Assembly (NCBI GenBank): GCA_958296015.1 | Contig: CATQIH010000009.1 | Location: 62,001-126,000, forward strand | DNA length: 64,000 bases | Origin: Cyclobacteriaceae bacterium | Lineage (GTDB): Bacteria > Bacteroidota > Bacteroidia > Cytophagales > Cyclobacteriaceae | Direction of reading: 5' to 3' | In this document: positions 9,323 through 17,745 of the stretch, piece after piece | Layout: each line of letters begins with the position of its first letter | How positions within the stretch are numbered: the first letter of the stretch is position 1 | Position numbers and translations under genes: made by a program | Notes under the pieces: generated by a model | Told to the model about the DNA's origin: nothing | The model's input: the letters and a program-made list of their open reading frames with translations, nothing else | The model's database searches: none

Positions 9323-9972
9323 TGCGTAAGGTCAGAATACTGTTGGCAGATGATCATGCCATTCTCACGCAGGGTACGGCTTCTGTGCTATCTAAGTATA
9401 ATACTTTTGAGATAACCGGCATGGTTTCCAACGGCGATCAGGCGATGGAAATGGTGAAAAAAGCAAAACCTGACATACTGCTCTCCGATATATCTATGCC
9501 GGGGATTTCTGTATTTGATATTGCTGAAGAGGTGCAACGCAAAGGGCTGGCCACGCAGATTATTGTTTTTTCTATGCATAATACGCCGGAATATGTCTTC
9601 AGGGCACTACAGAGTGGAGTGGCCGGATATATCACAAAATTTGCCGATAAAGAAGAAGTTGTCAGAGCTATCAAAACAGTAGCTTCCGGCAAAGAATATT
9701 ATAGTCTGGCCATCACACAGACGATCGTGGCCGGGTATAAAAAGCAAATACAGGCAGAAGCTGATGCCAAGATGCTGAAAGACCTCTCCAAGCGTGAAAT
9801 GGAAATCCTTGCGATGATCGCACAAGGGTTAAATACCAAACGGATCGCCCAAAAACTACTGCTCAGTGAGCGGACTATCTCTAACCACCGCGCCAATATG
9901 TTGCAAAAATGCAGGGTCAGCAATACCGTTGAACTGGTCAGGCGTTACCTTGATGAAGTGAATAACTGGTAA
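9322..9972 (+). CDS. NarL/FixJ-type response regulator
   Basis: A receiver domain (residues 1-120; acidic pair ADDH near the start, phospho-acceptor Asp in LLSDISMPG, Lys in GYITKFADKEE) is joined to a LuxR-type helix-turn-helix (LSKREMEILAMIAQGLNTKR then IAQKLLLSERTISNHRANML). It binds DNA after phosphorylation by a sensor kinase not encoded next to it. The 1-nt overlap with the TonB gene indicates co-translation with the envelope block. Confidence 0.92.
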   Translation: MRKVRILLADDHAILTQGTASVLSKYNTFEITGMVSNGDQAMEMVKKAKPDILLSDISMPGISVFDIAEEVQRKGLATQIIVFSMHNTPEYVFRALQSGVAGYITKFADKEEVVRAIKTVASGKEYYSLAITQTIVAGYKKQIQAEADAKMLKDLSKREMEILAMIAQGLNTKRIAQKLLLSERTISNHRANMLQKCRVSNTVELVRRYLDEVNNW

Positions 9973-10060
9973 ATTCCTTACATCCCTATTAGAACAATCA
10001 TTTTAAAGATTCTTTTTCCATGCATTTTGGTAGTCTTGGCATACGCTTAAGCTTACTGCC

Positions 10061-11371
10061 ATGCAAGAAGATCTCATACATTACCTCTGGCAATACCAGG
10101 CATTTGCCAGATATAAACTCACAACTACTACCGGGGAAGACATCACGATCCTGTCGGTGGGAACGCACAACTATGATGCAGGTCCGGACTTTAGCGGAGC
10201 CAGGCTCAGAATAGATACCGTACTCTGGTCGGGTGCTGTAGAGATCCATATCCGGGCCTCCGACTGGCAAAGGCACAAACACCACCTAGATGAGGCTTAC
10301 AACCATGTAATATTACACGTAGTTTGGGAGAATGACGGGCCTGCTTACCGATCGGATGGCACATTGTTACCTGTACTCGAGCTACGTCCACTGGTTGATC
10401 TTCAAACGATACGGCAATATCAGCAATACTTTCAACAAGGCTATCAGCAGGAAAGAAAGCTGCTTTGTGCCGCTCATTTTCATCAGGTAGACCACCTGAC
10501 CGTTGTTTCTGCTATGGAAAGAGCACTGGTATCGCGCATGCAACAAAAAGCGCAGGAAGTACTGCTGTTGCTGGATGCCAACCAGGGTGACTGGCAGACG
10601 ACTACTTTTCAGTGGTTATGCAAAGGATATGGCTTTAAGAAGAATGCAGCCCCAATGCTGGCACTCAGCCAATCGGTTCCTCTAAGTTTGATACGTAAAC
10701 ATCAGGCATCCATGATAGAGATGGAAGCTTTGCTGATGGGTCAGGCCGGGTTTCTGGCTTATGACAGCGATGATGCTCATTGGAAGACACTAAGAGAGAC
10801 CTACAGTTTCCTGAACCATAAATTTCAACTGGACGACCAGCATCCCGGACTTGCCTGGAAATTTGCCAGGATGCGACCGGCCAATTTTCCTACCATGCGG
10901 CTGGCACAGCTCACCGCCTTTCTTCACCAGTATGCCCACGAGTTGGATATTTTGTTATCTGTTGATGAACCTGATATTCAGAAAATATTTCGCCACGAAC
11001 CTTCTTCCTTCTGGCATACACATTATCATCCGCAGCGGCAGTCGCTGGCAAAACAACATACCATCGGTGTAGAAAGTATGCACAACCTGGCCATTAATGT
11101 CATATGTCCACTGCAATACGCCTATGCCATGTATTATCAGGATATGGAAAGGGCAGAAAAAGTGTTTGCGCTGCTGCAAAAGCTGCCTGCTGAGAAGAAT
11201 AGTATAGTGAATATGTACAAATCAGTAGGTTTTCCTATCACTTCGGCCTATGATACGCAGGCTGTGCTGGGCCTGCAACACGCGCTTTGCCAGCATCACC
11301 GGTGCCTGTCATGCGGCATTGGCAACAAAATATTAAACAACCAGTTAGCCAACTCAACTCACACAAGATGA
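10061..11371 (+). CDS. DUF2851 family protein
   Basis: The start MQEDLIHYLWQYQAF and the segment VGTHNYDAGPDFSGARLRID are characteristic of DUF2851, a Bacteroidota-rich family of about 420-430 residues with no established function. The conserved histidines and acids (NYDAGPDF, GAVEIHI) suggest an enzymatic or metal-binding fold, but this is inference. It is soluble, with no signal peptide. Its stop overlaps the start of the next membrane protein gene (ATGA). Confidence 0.8.
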   Translation: MQEDLIHYLWQYQAFARYKLTTTTGEDITILSVGTHNYDAGPDFSGARLRIDTVLWSGAVEIHIRASDWQRHKHHLDEAYNHVILHVVWENDGPAYRSDGTLLPVLELRPLVDLQTIRQYQQYFQQGYQQERKLLCAAHFHQVDHLTVVSAMERALVSRMQQKAQEVLLLLDANQGDWQTTTFQWLCKGYGFKKNAAPMLALSQSVPLSLIRKHQASMIEMEALLMGQAGFLAYDSDDAHWKTLRETYSFLNHKFQLDDQHPGLAWKFARMRPANFPTMRLAQLTAFLHQYAHELDILLSVDEPDIQKIFRHEPSSFWHTHYHPQRQSLAKQHTIGVESMHNLAINVICPLQYAYAMYYQDMERAEKVFALLQKLPAEKNSIVNMYKSVGFPITSAYDTQAVLGLQHALCQHHRCLSCGIGNKILNNQLANSTHTR

Positions 11372-12681
11372 CAACCGTAAGTGACGGCCTGTTTATCATA
11401 CTGCATATCATCCTGATTACGGTGATGGCCAAGGGCTTCAGAGAAAAAGCCGGTGACCTGGCAGGTATGGCGTGGGCCTACTATCCTGCACTTTTCTTCA
11501 AAATACTTATGGGATTGTTGCTGGGGCTGATCTATCAGTATTATTATGGTGCCGGAGATACGATGATGCTGTTTCAGGATGCTGCCAGACTGGCGCAGGA
11601 GGCACAGCATTTTTTGCAGTATGTGCGGGTCATGTCAGATCAGACTACTTTGCCTGACTTGTATTACGGGCAGAATCCCAGGGCATTGTTCTTTGCCAAA
11701 TGTATCAGTCCGTTGGCCTGGTTTACGCAGGGTAATTACTGGCTGACTTCTATCTATGTCTCACTGCTGGGCTTTTTCTGTAGCTGGTATCTTTGTCTGG
11801 CACTGGTAAAATATTACCGGCACGCGCTTGCTGTAGCCGTGAGCTTTCTTTTTTATCCTTCTGCCATTTTCTGGAGTTCCGGCATCATCAAAGAGTCTAT
11901 AGCAGTCAGTATGATCAGCCTGATTGTAGCCATGATGCTGCATATTGTGCATCAGCCTACAGGTTTAAGCAGTATTTTACGGACAGGAAACCGGTGGCGC
12001 ATATTGGTTTTGCTGATGTGTGGGGCTGTACTCTGGCAGCTGAAATACTATTATGCTGCGGTATTGTTCCCGCTCATTGTTTCCAGTATTTTCCTTTACT
12101 GCGTCAGGCTGAAATCTTACCAGAAACTTTTAGCGACGGTGAGCGCATGTGGATTTTTGGTGCTGGCCATTTCTTTTTTGCATCCAAACCTGAATGCCAC
12201 CCGCATATTATATGCCCTAGTAGCTACGCATGATAGCATGTTTGAAGCTTCTGATATTGGCGATGTAATACATTACGGCTCGTTGGAGCCAACATGGTAT
12301 GGGGTAGGGCGCAACATTCCTCAGGCTTTAGTGGCTGGCTTATTGCGTCCGTTGCCGGGCGACGGGGCCACTTTGCTGCACAAAATTGTTCAAATAGAGA
12401 ACACGCTGCTGCTCTTGTGTATGATCATAGCCATATACTGCCTGATAAAATACAAAAAGCCCGTTGCCGAAAAGCAATTATTCTTTGCCATGTTTATCTA
12501 CATCGTGACTTTGGCAACGTTGCTGGCACTTTCTTCGCCAAATTTTGGCACACTGATGCGGTACAAAGCCGTGTATCTGCCTTTTCTGGTGTATATATGT
12601 ATGCTGGGATGTTCGCCACTGCTCAACAGTGCAACAGCTAGTTTTGGGCTACACAAACGGCTGAAAAGCGCACAGGCATAA
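11368..12681 (+). CDS. polytopic membrane protein, possibly GT-C-like
   Basis: About 437 residues with ten or more membrane segments. The first extracytoplasmic loop carries YGAGDTMMLFQDAARLA, which recalls the acidic loop of GT-C glycosyltransferases, and SPLAWFTQGNYWLTSIYVSL is similar in style to ArnT/PMT-type proteins; neither is decisive. The frame opens at 11287, but the ATG at 11368 overlaps the previous stop (ATGA) and gives a natural N-terminus (MTTVSDGLFIILHIILI). Function not recognised; polysaccharide or lipid modification is a guess. Confidence 0.6.
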   Translation: MTTVSDGLFIILHIILITVMAKGFREKAGDLAGMAWAYYPALFFKILMGLLLGLIYQYYYGAGDTMMLFQDAARLAQEAQHFLQYVRVMSDQTTLPDLYYGQNPRALFFAKCISPLAWFTQGNYWLTSIYVSLLGFFCSWYLCLALVKYYRHALAVAVSFLFYPSAIFWSSGIIKESIAVSMISLIVAMMLHIVHQPTGLSSILRTGNRWRILVLLMCGAVLWQLKYYYAAVLFPLIVSSIFLYCVRLKSYQKLLATVSACGFLVLAISFLHPNLNATRILYALVATHDSMFEASDIGDVIHYGSLEPTWYGVGRNIPQALVAGLLRPLPGDGATLLHKIVQIENTLLLLCMIIAIYCLIKYKKPVAEKQLFFAMFIYIVTLATLLALSSPNFGTLMRYKAVYLPFLVYICMLGCSPLLNSATASFGLHKRLKSAQA

Positions 12682-12708
12682 GCTGTTACGTTTCAGTCAA
12701 GTCTCTTC

Positions 12709-13083
12709 TTACTCCGCTACGGATTGAATATCAAGCGATACCAGGTCGTTGAAATACTCAATATCATCTTTGAGCGTATCATCGCCTTCGGCGTGGTACC
12801 AGTTGACGTTGACGGTATGGCCTTTCTTCTTGATGTCATTCAGCCTTTTAAACACCTCGAAAAGTGCTTTGGATGAAGCGGTATTGAAAAGTCGCAACCG
12901 GATATGTACATTGGTTTCGGGGCAGGGTTGCGTAGCATAGGTATCGAGCCATTGAATCACCGGGTAATAAAAGCCCAGCGCGTCTTCTTCTGTGGAAACA
13001 CCTGCAATTTCCACCTCACCTGTTTGCCTGTCTAAATTGATAGCAGGCGTTGTTTCTGTAGCATCTATTTTTAGAGAATCCAT
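12709..13083 (-). CDS. siaC: SiaC-family regulatory phosphoprotein (DUF1987)
   Basis: The 124 residues match SiaC/DUF1987: TTPAINLDRQTGEVEIAGVS at the start, FYYPVIQWLDTYA, and LFNTASSKALFEVFKRL, which includes the serine stretch corresponding to the phosphorylation site in the family, then VNVNWYHAEGDD. In Pseudomonas, SiaC binds and activates a diguanylate cyclase when dephosphorylated, under control of a kinase and phosphatase. None of those partners is encoded here. It sits 12 nt downstream of the MlaF-like ATPase gene, so it is probably co-transcribed with the ABC pair. Confidence 0.85.
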   Translation of the reverse strand: MDSLKIDATETTPAINLDRQTGEVEIAGVSTEEDALGFYYPVIQWLDTYATQPCPETNVHIRLRLFNTASSKALFEVFKRLNDIKKKGHTVNVNWYHAEGDDTLKDDIEYFNDLVSLDIQSVAE

Positions 13084-13095
13084 AAGAAATCAAAT

Positions 13096-13842
13096 TTAAC
13101 TTTTAATCTGTTTTACTAATTTGTTGGCAAAAATAAAGTCCTGTAGTTCCTTTACGTCCGGGTTGAGAATATTGGCGTTGCTGCCTTCCCATAGTTTCTG
13201 TCCTTTGTAGAGAAACATGATTTTATCGCCTATCCCGATCACAGAATTCATATCATGCGTTACCACAATGGTGGTTGTATCGAACTCTTCGGTAATTTCT
13301 TTGATCAGATCGTCAATCACAATGGAGGTCTGCGGGTCAAGGCCGGAGTTGGGTTCATCGCAAAACAGGTACTTCACATCATTGACAATGGCCCTGGCAA
13401 TACCTACCCGTTTTTTCATACCTCCACTGATTTCAGAAGGCATCCGCTTGTTGACATTTTCCAGGCCAACCCGCTTCAGACTAAAATTTACCCTGTCCAT
13501 TTTTTCGTCTTCGGGCAATTTGGTGAGCGTATCCAGCGGAAACTTAACGTTGGCTTCCACCGTCAGGGAATCAAACAAAGCTGAACCCTGAAAAAGCATT
13601 CCGATCTCTCTGCGTATCTCTGTTTTAAGGTCCTTGTCAGCTCTGGTGAAGTTTCTACCATTATAGATCACCTCACCTTCGTCTGGCTCTATCAGCCCGA
13701 CAATGCTTTTCAACAGTACACTTTTTCCCGTTCCGCTGGAGCCAATGATTAGGTTGGCTTTGCCTTGTTCGAATATGCCACTGATGTCATTTAATACGGT
13801 TCTGCCGTTAAAAGCCTTGGTAATGTGAGAAATCTCTATCAT
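13096..13842 (-). CDS. MlaF-like ABC transporter ATPase
   Basis: This 248-residue ATPase has Walker A GSSGTGKS, the signature SGGMKKRVGIARAI, Walker B LFCDEPNSGLDP and the H-loop VVTHDM. The SGGMKKR form and the partner permease place it with the Mla/MCE lipid-transport ATPases. The frame extends upstream to 13881, but the ATG at 13842 gives the standard start MIEISHITKAFNGR and a 19-nt gap from the permease gene. It works in the inner membrane moving lipids between membranes. Confidence 0.92.
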   Translation of the reverse strand: MIEISHITKAFNGRTVLNDISGIFEQGKANLIIGSSGTGKSVLLKSIVGLIEPDEGEVIYNGRNFTRADKDLKTEIRREIGMLFQGSALFDSLTVEANVKFPLDTLTKLPEDEKMDRVNFSLKRVGLENVNKRMPSEISGGMKKRVGIARAIVNDVKYLFCDEPNSGLDPQTSIVIDDLIKEITEEFDTTTIVVTHDMNSVIGIGDKIMFLYKGQKLWEGSNANILNPDVKELQDFIFANKLVKQIKS

Positions 13843-13861
13843 GAGTAGTTTATCGTATATA

Positions 13862-14590
13862 CTAAAGAAAAAGTTGGGCAATCATAAAATCGGCCAGCAG
13901 GATAGAGATACAACTATTGGTAACAGCAGTGGTACTGGCCTGTCCTACTTCCAGAGAACCGCCTTCTACATAATAGCCTTTGTAGGCAGAAACAGATGCT
14001 ACAATAAAACCAAAAACAATGGCCTTTACGATAGCCATAAAAATATAATACTGCTTGAAATCCAGTCTCAGTCCGTAGATAAAATCTTCGCCTGATACCA
14101 CGCCAGTCAGTGTACCTACCAGGTAGCCGCCATACAACCCCAGAAAACCAGACAGAATGACTAGCAATGGAAACATGATGATGGCCGCCAGAATTTTGGG
14201 AAATACCAGGTAAGACGTAGAGTTGATGCCCATCACCTCTAGGGCATCTATCTGCTCGGTGATACGCATGGTGCCCAGCTCACTGGCAATATTGGAGCCT
14301 ACCTTGCCGGCCAATACCACCGAAGTGATGGTTGGAGCCAGTTCCAGAATAGTCATTTCCCGCACAACGGTACTAATCACCGAAGTGGGCACAAAGGGGC
14401 TGATCAGGTTGGCAGCCGTCTGCACGGTGGTTACCATGCCAATAAAAGTAGACACAATAGTCACCAGCGTCAGCGAGTTGATGCCAATCAGCATAGACTC
14501 ATCAACGGTACGCCTGACATACGTTTTGAAAGTCTCCATTTTGGTAAAAAGACTTCCCATAAAAATAACATACAATCCTATACTCTTCAT
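13862..14590 (-). CDS. MlaE-family lipid ABC permease
   Basis: The 242-residue protein has the MlaE permease layout with five to six membrane helices and the conserved block ELAPTITSVVLAGKVGSNIA then SELGTMRITEQIDALEVMG. It forms the inner-membrane channel for phospholipid trafficking together with the downstream ATPase. No MCE-domain (MlaD) gene follows, so that component must be encoded elsewhere. Confidence 0.92.
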   Translation of the reverse strand: MKSIGLYVIFMGSLFTKMETFKTYVRRTVDESMLIGINSLTLVTIVSTFIGMVTTVQTAANLISPFVPTSVISTVVREMTILELAPTITSVVLAGKVGSNIASELGTMRITEQIDALEVMGINSTSYLVFPKILAAIIMFPLLVILSGFLGLYGGYLVGTLTGVVSGEDFIYGLRLDFKQYYIFMAIVKAIVFGFIVASVSAYKGYYVEGGSLEVGQASTTAVTNSCISILLADFMIAQLFL

Positions 14591-14706
14591 AGATAATGAT
14601 TAAAATGTGTTAATGTCTTGCCAAGAAAGATTATTGATGTTCTTATTTTCACTTTTCATCCCTATTGGTTTTATAAAACGTTATGGAAATTGCTTATATC
14701 AGTTTG

Positions 14707-15123
14707 CTATGGTTCAATACCCAATATGAGTAAAGGGACTGGCGGACTATTTCTACCTTGTCTCATTACATTGTATACTTCACCTTCATAGTATGCAACG
14801 CCACTACTCATTGGTGACTGCATTTTTTTGGTTGGAAGAATTTCAATGCCAAGATTAATCACTCCACCGGAATAGAATAGCATATGTTTTACAAAAAGAT
14901 CAAATGCGACAAAGGAATATTTCCCAAATTGAACTTCAACGGCAATTTTATTTTTGACAAAGTCTGTTTGGTTATAACTGTAGATAGGTTCATTTTCCCC
15001 GTTAGCAATCAAAAATTTCTTCTGTTCTTTTGCTGACATCAAAATGCTCTTTTCCATTAATTCACAGTTCAACGTTATGTAGTAATTGTACCTGCTTTCG
15101 GACCACTTTATTTTGTTGAATTC
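14707..15123 (-). pseudogene. BglII/BstYI-family restriction endonuclease, N-terminally truncated
   Basis: The open frame encodes EFNKIKWSESRYNYYITLN, then IYSYNQTDFVKNKIAVEVQF, FDLFVKHMLFY and MSSGVAYYEGEVYNVMRQGR, which is the C-terminal two thirds of a BglII-type endonuclease. D in QTDF and E-x-Q in AVEVQF correspond to the D/E/Q active-site triad reported for BglII. An in-frame TAA precedes the first Glu, and no ATG lies before the one after NCEL, so the first ~75-80 residues are gone; the only starts inside the fragment (TTG at 15072 or later ATGs) would make a still shorter protein. No modification gene is adjacent. It is probably inactive. Confidence 0.8.
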
Positions 15124-15133
15124 TTAGTTAGGT

Positions 15134-15295
15134 TTAAATTATCCCTTTTTCAAAAATTTCGATTTCATCATAATCAGGATTAAAATGTCTTAGGATTTCT
15201 TGTTTTCTTTTTGCCGCAGAAATTTTGTTAGTAAATACTTCGGGTTCTTGAATCAATCCGCGATACACATAAATTAGAAGCCAAATTTTTTTCAT
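15134..15295 (-). CDS. small hypothetical protein in the restriction-like island
   Basis: A 53-codon ORF with an ATG start (MKKIWLLIYVYRGLIQEPEV then FTNKISAAKRKQEILRHF) and a normal stop. It begins 5 nt after the stop of the upstream nuclease-like gene, as in an operon, and ends about 10 nt before the truncated BglII frame. The mix of hydrophobic start and basic/acidic tail resembles a small folded protein rather than random sequence. I do not recognise the family. It could be the genuine start of a gene whose remainder was lost. Confidence 0.45.
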   Translation of the reverse strand: MKKIWLLIYVYRGLIQEPEVFTNKISAAKRKQEILRHFNPDYDEIEIFEKGII

Positions 15296-15300
15296 TTTTA

Positions 15301-16209
15301 TTATGTTTGGAGTGTCCTATTAAACCAGGCAAATACATCTTTATACTCGATAAAGCTGCAAAGATCTGAAAGACCACTTATTTTAAAAGTCGGCCTATTT
15401 ACTTGCCTTAAAAATAAACCTCTTCGTATATCATTAGACACAATACTGAATCTGGGCTTTAGATTTGGTTCAGTGAGATGAAGATCATTAAATCTTAAAA
15501 GTCCTGAATAAATTGTAGTAGAATGTTCAACCTCAAACATGGCTGAAAGTTCACTTAAACCCCTTTTAAGCCATAGCACATCAATTTGTTTTATGACATT
15601 AAACACTTTTGAGTATCTTTCTGGCAACTCATTTTTATAAATAAACTTTTGAGTAAGTCCCCAATCAAGCTTGTTTCTATCGTTATATGGTATCCAAATA
15701 TCATAACCACGATGAACTCCTATTGAGCCGATAAGTGTTTGGATTTGTGAATGATTGAAATCTGGAAACGTTACCACCTTATTTTTATCAATAAGTAAAT
15801 CTAAGTTATTCCATCCAATAAAACGATCTATATTAAACCGCCCCATATTAGCTATATATAGCTCATAGCCATCTGCTTGTTGGTAAATCTGTGCCTTTAT
15901 TTGTCCATCCAAAGCTGGCTGTAACTCAGCAAAAAGGTCTTCAAATTCAGCATAAGGTATAAATAAAGGCTCAAGTTGTGTATCCCCTAAAAAACAAATA
16001 ACTGAATTAAAACCATCAAGGTGTTTCAAATCTTCTTTTCGTATTCCATAGAAAGATTGATTTCTGCTATGAACTTTTAAATAGCGGATATAAATTCTAC
16101 ACACTCCATCACCAATTTCAAAGAGCGATAAACTGTTAGGAAGCTTTTTGAGTTTTCCATATCGTTCCTGTAAATTATTGAGGAAACTAATTTTAAATTG
16201 ATTAGGCAT
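15301..16209 (-). CDS. putative restriction-endonuclease-like protein
   Basis: A 302-residue soluble protein of unassigned family. The C-terminal block AMFEVEHSTTIYSGLLRFND and PRFSIVSNDIRRGLFLRQVN resembles PD-(D/E)xK-type nucleases where E-x-E in strand two is catalytic; the N-terminal half (FEIGDGVCRIYIRYLKVHSR) could be a DNA-recognition domain. The frame opens at a TTG at 16224, but the ATG at 16209, 7 nt after the stop of a tiny upstream ORF, is the better start. It is notably AT-rich relative to its neighbours, which suggests acquisition. No methyltransferase is beside it. Confidence 0.5.
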   Translation of the reverse strand: MPNQFKISFLNNLQERYGKLKKLPNSLSLFEIGDGVCRIYIRYLKVHSRNQSFYGIRKEDLKHLDGFNSVICFLGDTQLEPLFIPYAEFEDLFAELQPALDGQIKAQIYQQADGYELYIANMGRFNIDRFIGWNNLDLLIDKNKVVTFPDFNHSQIQTLIGSIGVHRGYDIWIPYNDRNKLDWGLTQKFIYKNELPERYSKVFNVIKQIDVLWLKRGLSELSAMFEVEHSTTIYSGLLRFNDLHLTEPNLKPRFSIVSNDIRRGLFLRQVNRPTFKISGLSDLCSFIEYKDVFAWFNRTLQT

Positions 16210-16216
16210 AATTTTG

Positions 16217-16312
16217 TTACACAAAAAATCTACAATACTCTGCTTCCTTTTTTATTTCTTCTATATTTATCTTCGGATTTATGTAGTCGAATAATGGTTC
16301 TTTAGCATTCAT
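16217..16312 (-). pseudogene. 31-codon ORF, possible methyltransferase remnant
   Basis: The ORF reads MNAKEPLFDYINPKINIEEI then KKEAEYCRFFV and stops 7 nt before the nuclease-like gene. The FDYINPKINIEEIKKEA style resembles the first residues of some N4/N6 DNA methyltransferases that precede a restriction gene, but with only 31 residues this is weak. It may be what remains of the modification gene, or a leader peptide. Confidence 0.3.
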
Positions 16313-16490
16313 TTTCTAGTATTTTTCTAAAGTTATGTTCAAATCTAAGCAAAAGTCTTAGAAATCGCTTATATGTAACAAGTACTTTATCAAAAGATCA
16401 AATTGTTAGATTGCGCTTTTAGCTTATTAACAATATAAAAACAACAATTTGTGCTTTGCTAATAGTTTAAAACAACAAACGTATTTACGC

Positions 16491-17198
16491 ATGAACAAGT
16501 TAGCTGTTATCACAGGAGGTACAAAAGGCATTGGAAAGGCATTGGTAGCGGGCTTTGCTGCCGAGGGTTTTTCTATTGCTACCTGCTCGCGCCATGCAGA
16601 TGAGCTCACGCAGCTCAAAAGCGAAATGCTCACTACTTACCCTGATGTTGACTTCTTTCACCTGGCAACTGATATGTCGGTGAAAGCAGCAGTGAAAAGG
16701 TTTGGTGCCTGGGTGCTGGAGAAAAACCTGCCCATCGCCATCCTAGTCAACAACGCCGGTCTGTTTGTGCCCGGACAAATACACAACGAAGACGATGGCG
16801 TGCTGGAAATGATGATTGAAACCAACTTGTACAGTGCCTATCACCTGACGCGCTCGCTCATAGAAACCATGAAGGCAGCAGGAGCAGGACATATTTTTAA
16901 TATCTGCTCTACGGCCAGCATCACGGCCTATGCCAATGGTGGCTCCTACGGTATTGCCAAGTTCGCACTGCTGGGTATGAGCAAAGTGCTGAGAGAAGAA
17001 ATGAAACCTTTCAATATTCGTGTGACATCAGTGATTCCCGGAGCTACTTTTACCAATAGCTGGCAGGGAACTGATTTGCCCGAAGATCGCTTTATGAAAG
17101 CAGAAGATGTGGTAGCCATGGTGCTTGCCGCCTATCGCCTGTCTGAAAGGTCTGTGGTAGAAGAACTGGTTATCCGTCCGATGCTGGGAGATTTATGA
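16491..17198 (+). CDS. short-chain dehydrogenase/reductase
   Basis: Classical SDR: N-terminal nucleotide motif TGGTKGIG, the NNAG motif, catalytic Ser in CSTAS, and Y-x-x-x-K in SYGIAKFALLG. The 235-residue length is normal. It would be a cytoplasmic NAD(P)-dependent oxidoreductase of unknown substrate. The frame begins at 16449, but the ATG at 16491 gives the family start MNKLAVITGG. It lies just after the AT-rich island and upstream of the 42-bp array. Confidence 0.88.
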   Translation: MNKLAVITGGTKGIGKALVAGFAAEGFSIATCSRHADELTQLKSEMLTTYPDVDFFHLATDMSVKAAVKRFGAWVLEKNLPIAILVNNAGLFVPGQIHNEDDGVLEMMIETNLYSAYHLTRSLIETMKAAGAGHIFNICSTASITAYANGGSYGIAKFALLGMSKVLREEMKPFNIRVTSVIPGATFTNSWQGTDLPEDRFMKAEDVVAMVLAAYRLSERSVVEELVIRPMLGDL

Positions 17199-17363
17199 TG
17201 ATGGGTTGATGGGATGATAGGTTGATGTGATGATGGATTGTTGAAACTTGTTTTAACAGATGATCATTCATTGTTGATGAGCGAACTGCTGACTGATTGT
17301 TGATAGTATCCAGACTTTTGTTGAAGCTTATGTCGTATGGGTGTAAATCACATAGTCTTCTTA

Positions 17364-17546
17364 TCAATCCACATGGATTAGCCTCCGGACCACGTGGTCT
17401 GCACGTCAATCCATATGGATTAGCCTCTGGACCACGTGGTCTGCACGTCAATCCACATGGATGAGTCTCTGGACCACGTGGTCTGCACGTCAATCCACAT
17501 GGATGAGTCTCTGGACCACGTGGTCTGCACGTCAATCCATATGGGA
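17364..17546. repeat. 42-bp tandem array 1 with two palindromes per unit
   Basis: Four full 42-bp units start at 17364, 17406, 17448 and 17490, with a partial fifth at 17532. Each unit contains a perfect 12-bp palindrome GACCACGTGGTC and a second centred on CCATATGG or CCACATGG (AATCCATATGGATT is a perfect 14-bp palindrome). Unit length is a multiple of three, so two frames stay open (14-residue repeats such as CRPRGPETHPCGLT on the minus strand), but no RBS or gene context supports coding. The rest of 17199-17745 holds no recognised gene. Confidence 0.9.
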
Positions 17547-17745
17547 TTTGTTATCAGATTACGTAATGCTATCACTGATCTCCGGAATTACGTTAAAAGA
17601 TCAAAGAACCCGGTAAATAGCATCCACAGATGCTGCAACATTTTGGTTTCAAATTTTGTTTTTACCATAAGTTCGACACAAATACGTTAATTTGCAATGC
17701 CAAACTCACGGTTTGTCGCTCATTGTTGATTACTCATCGTTTTAT

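Noticed and set aside
17364-17546. Possible CRISPR array
   Set aside because: Units are directly adjacent with no unique spacers, and no cas gene is present.
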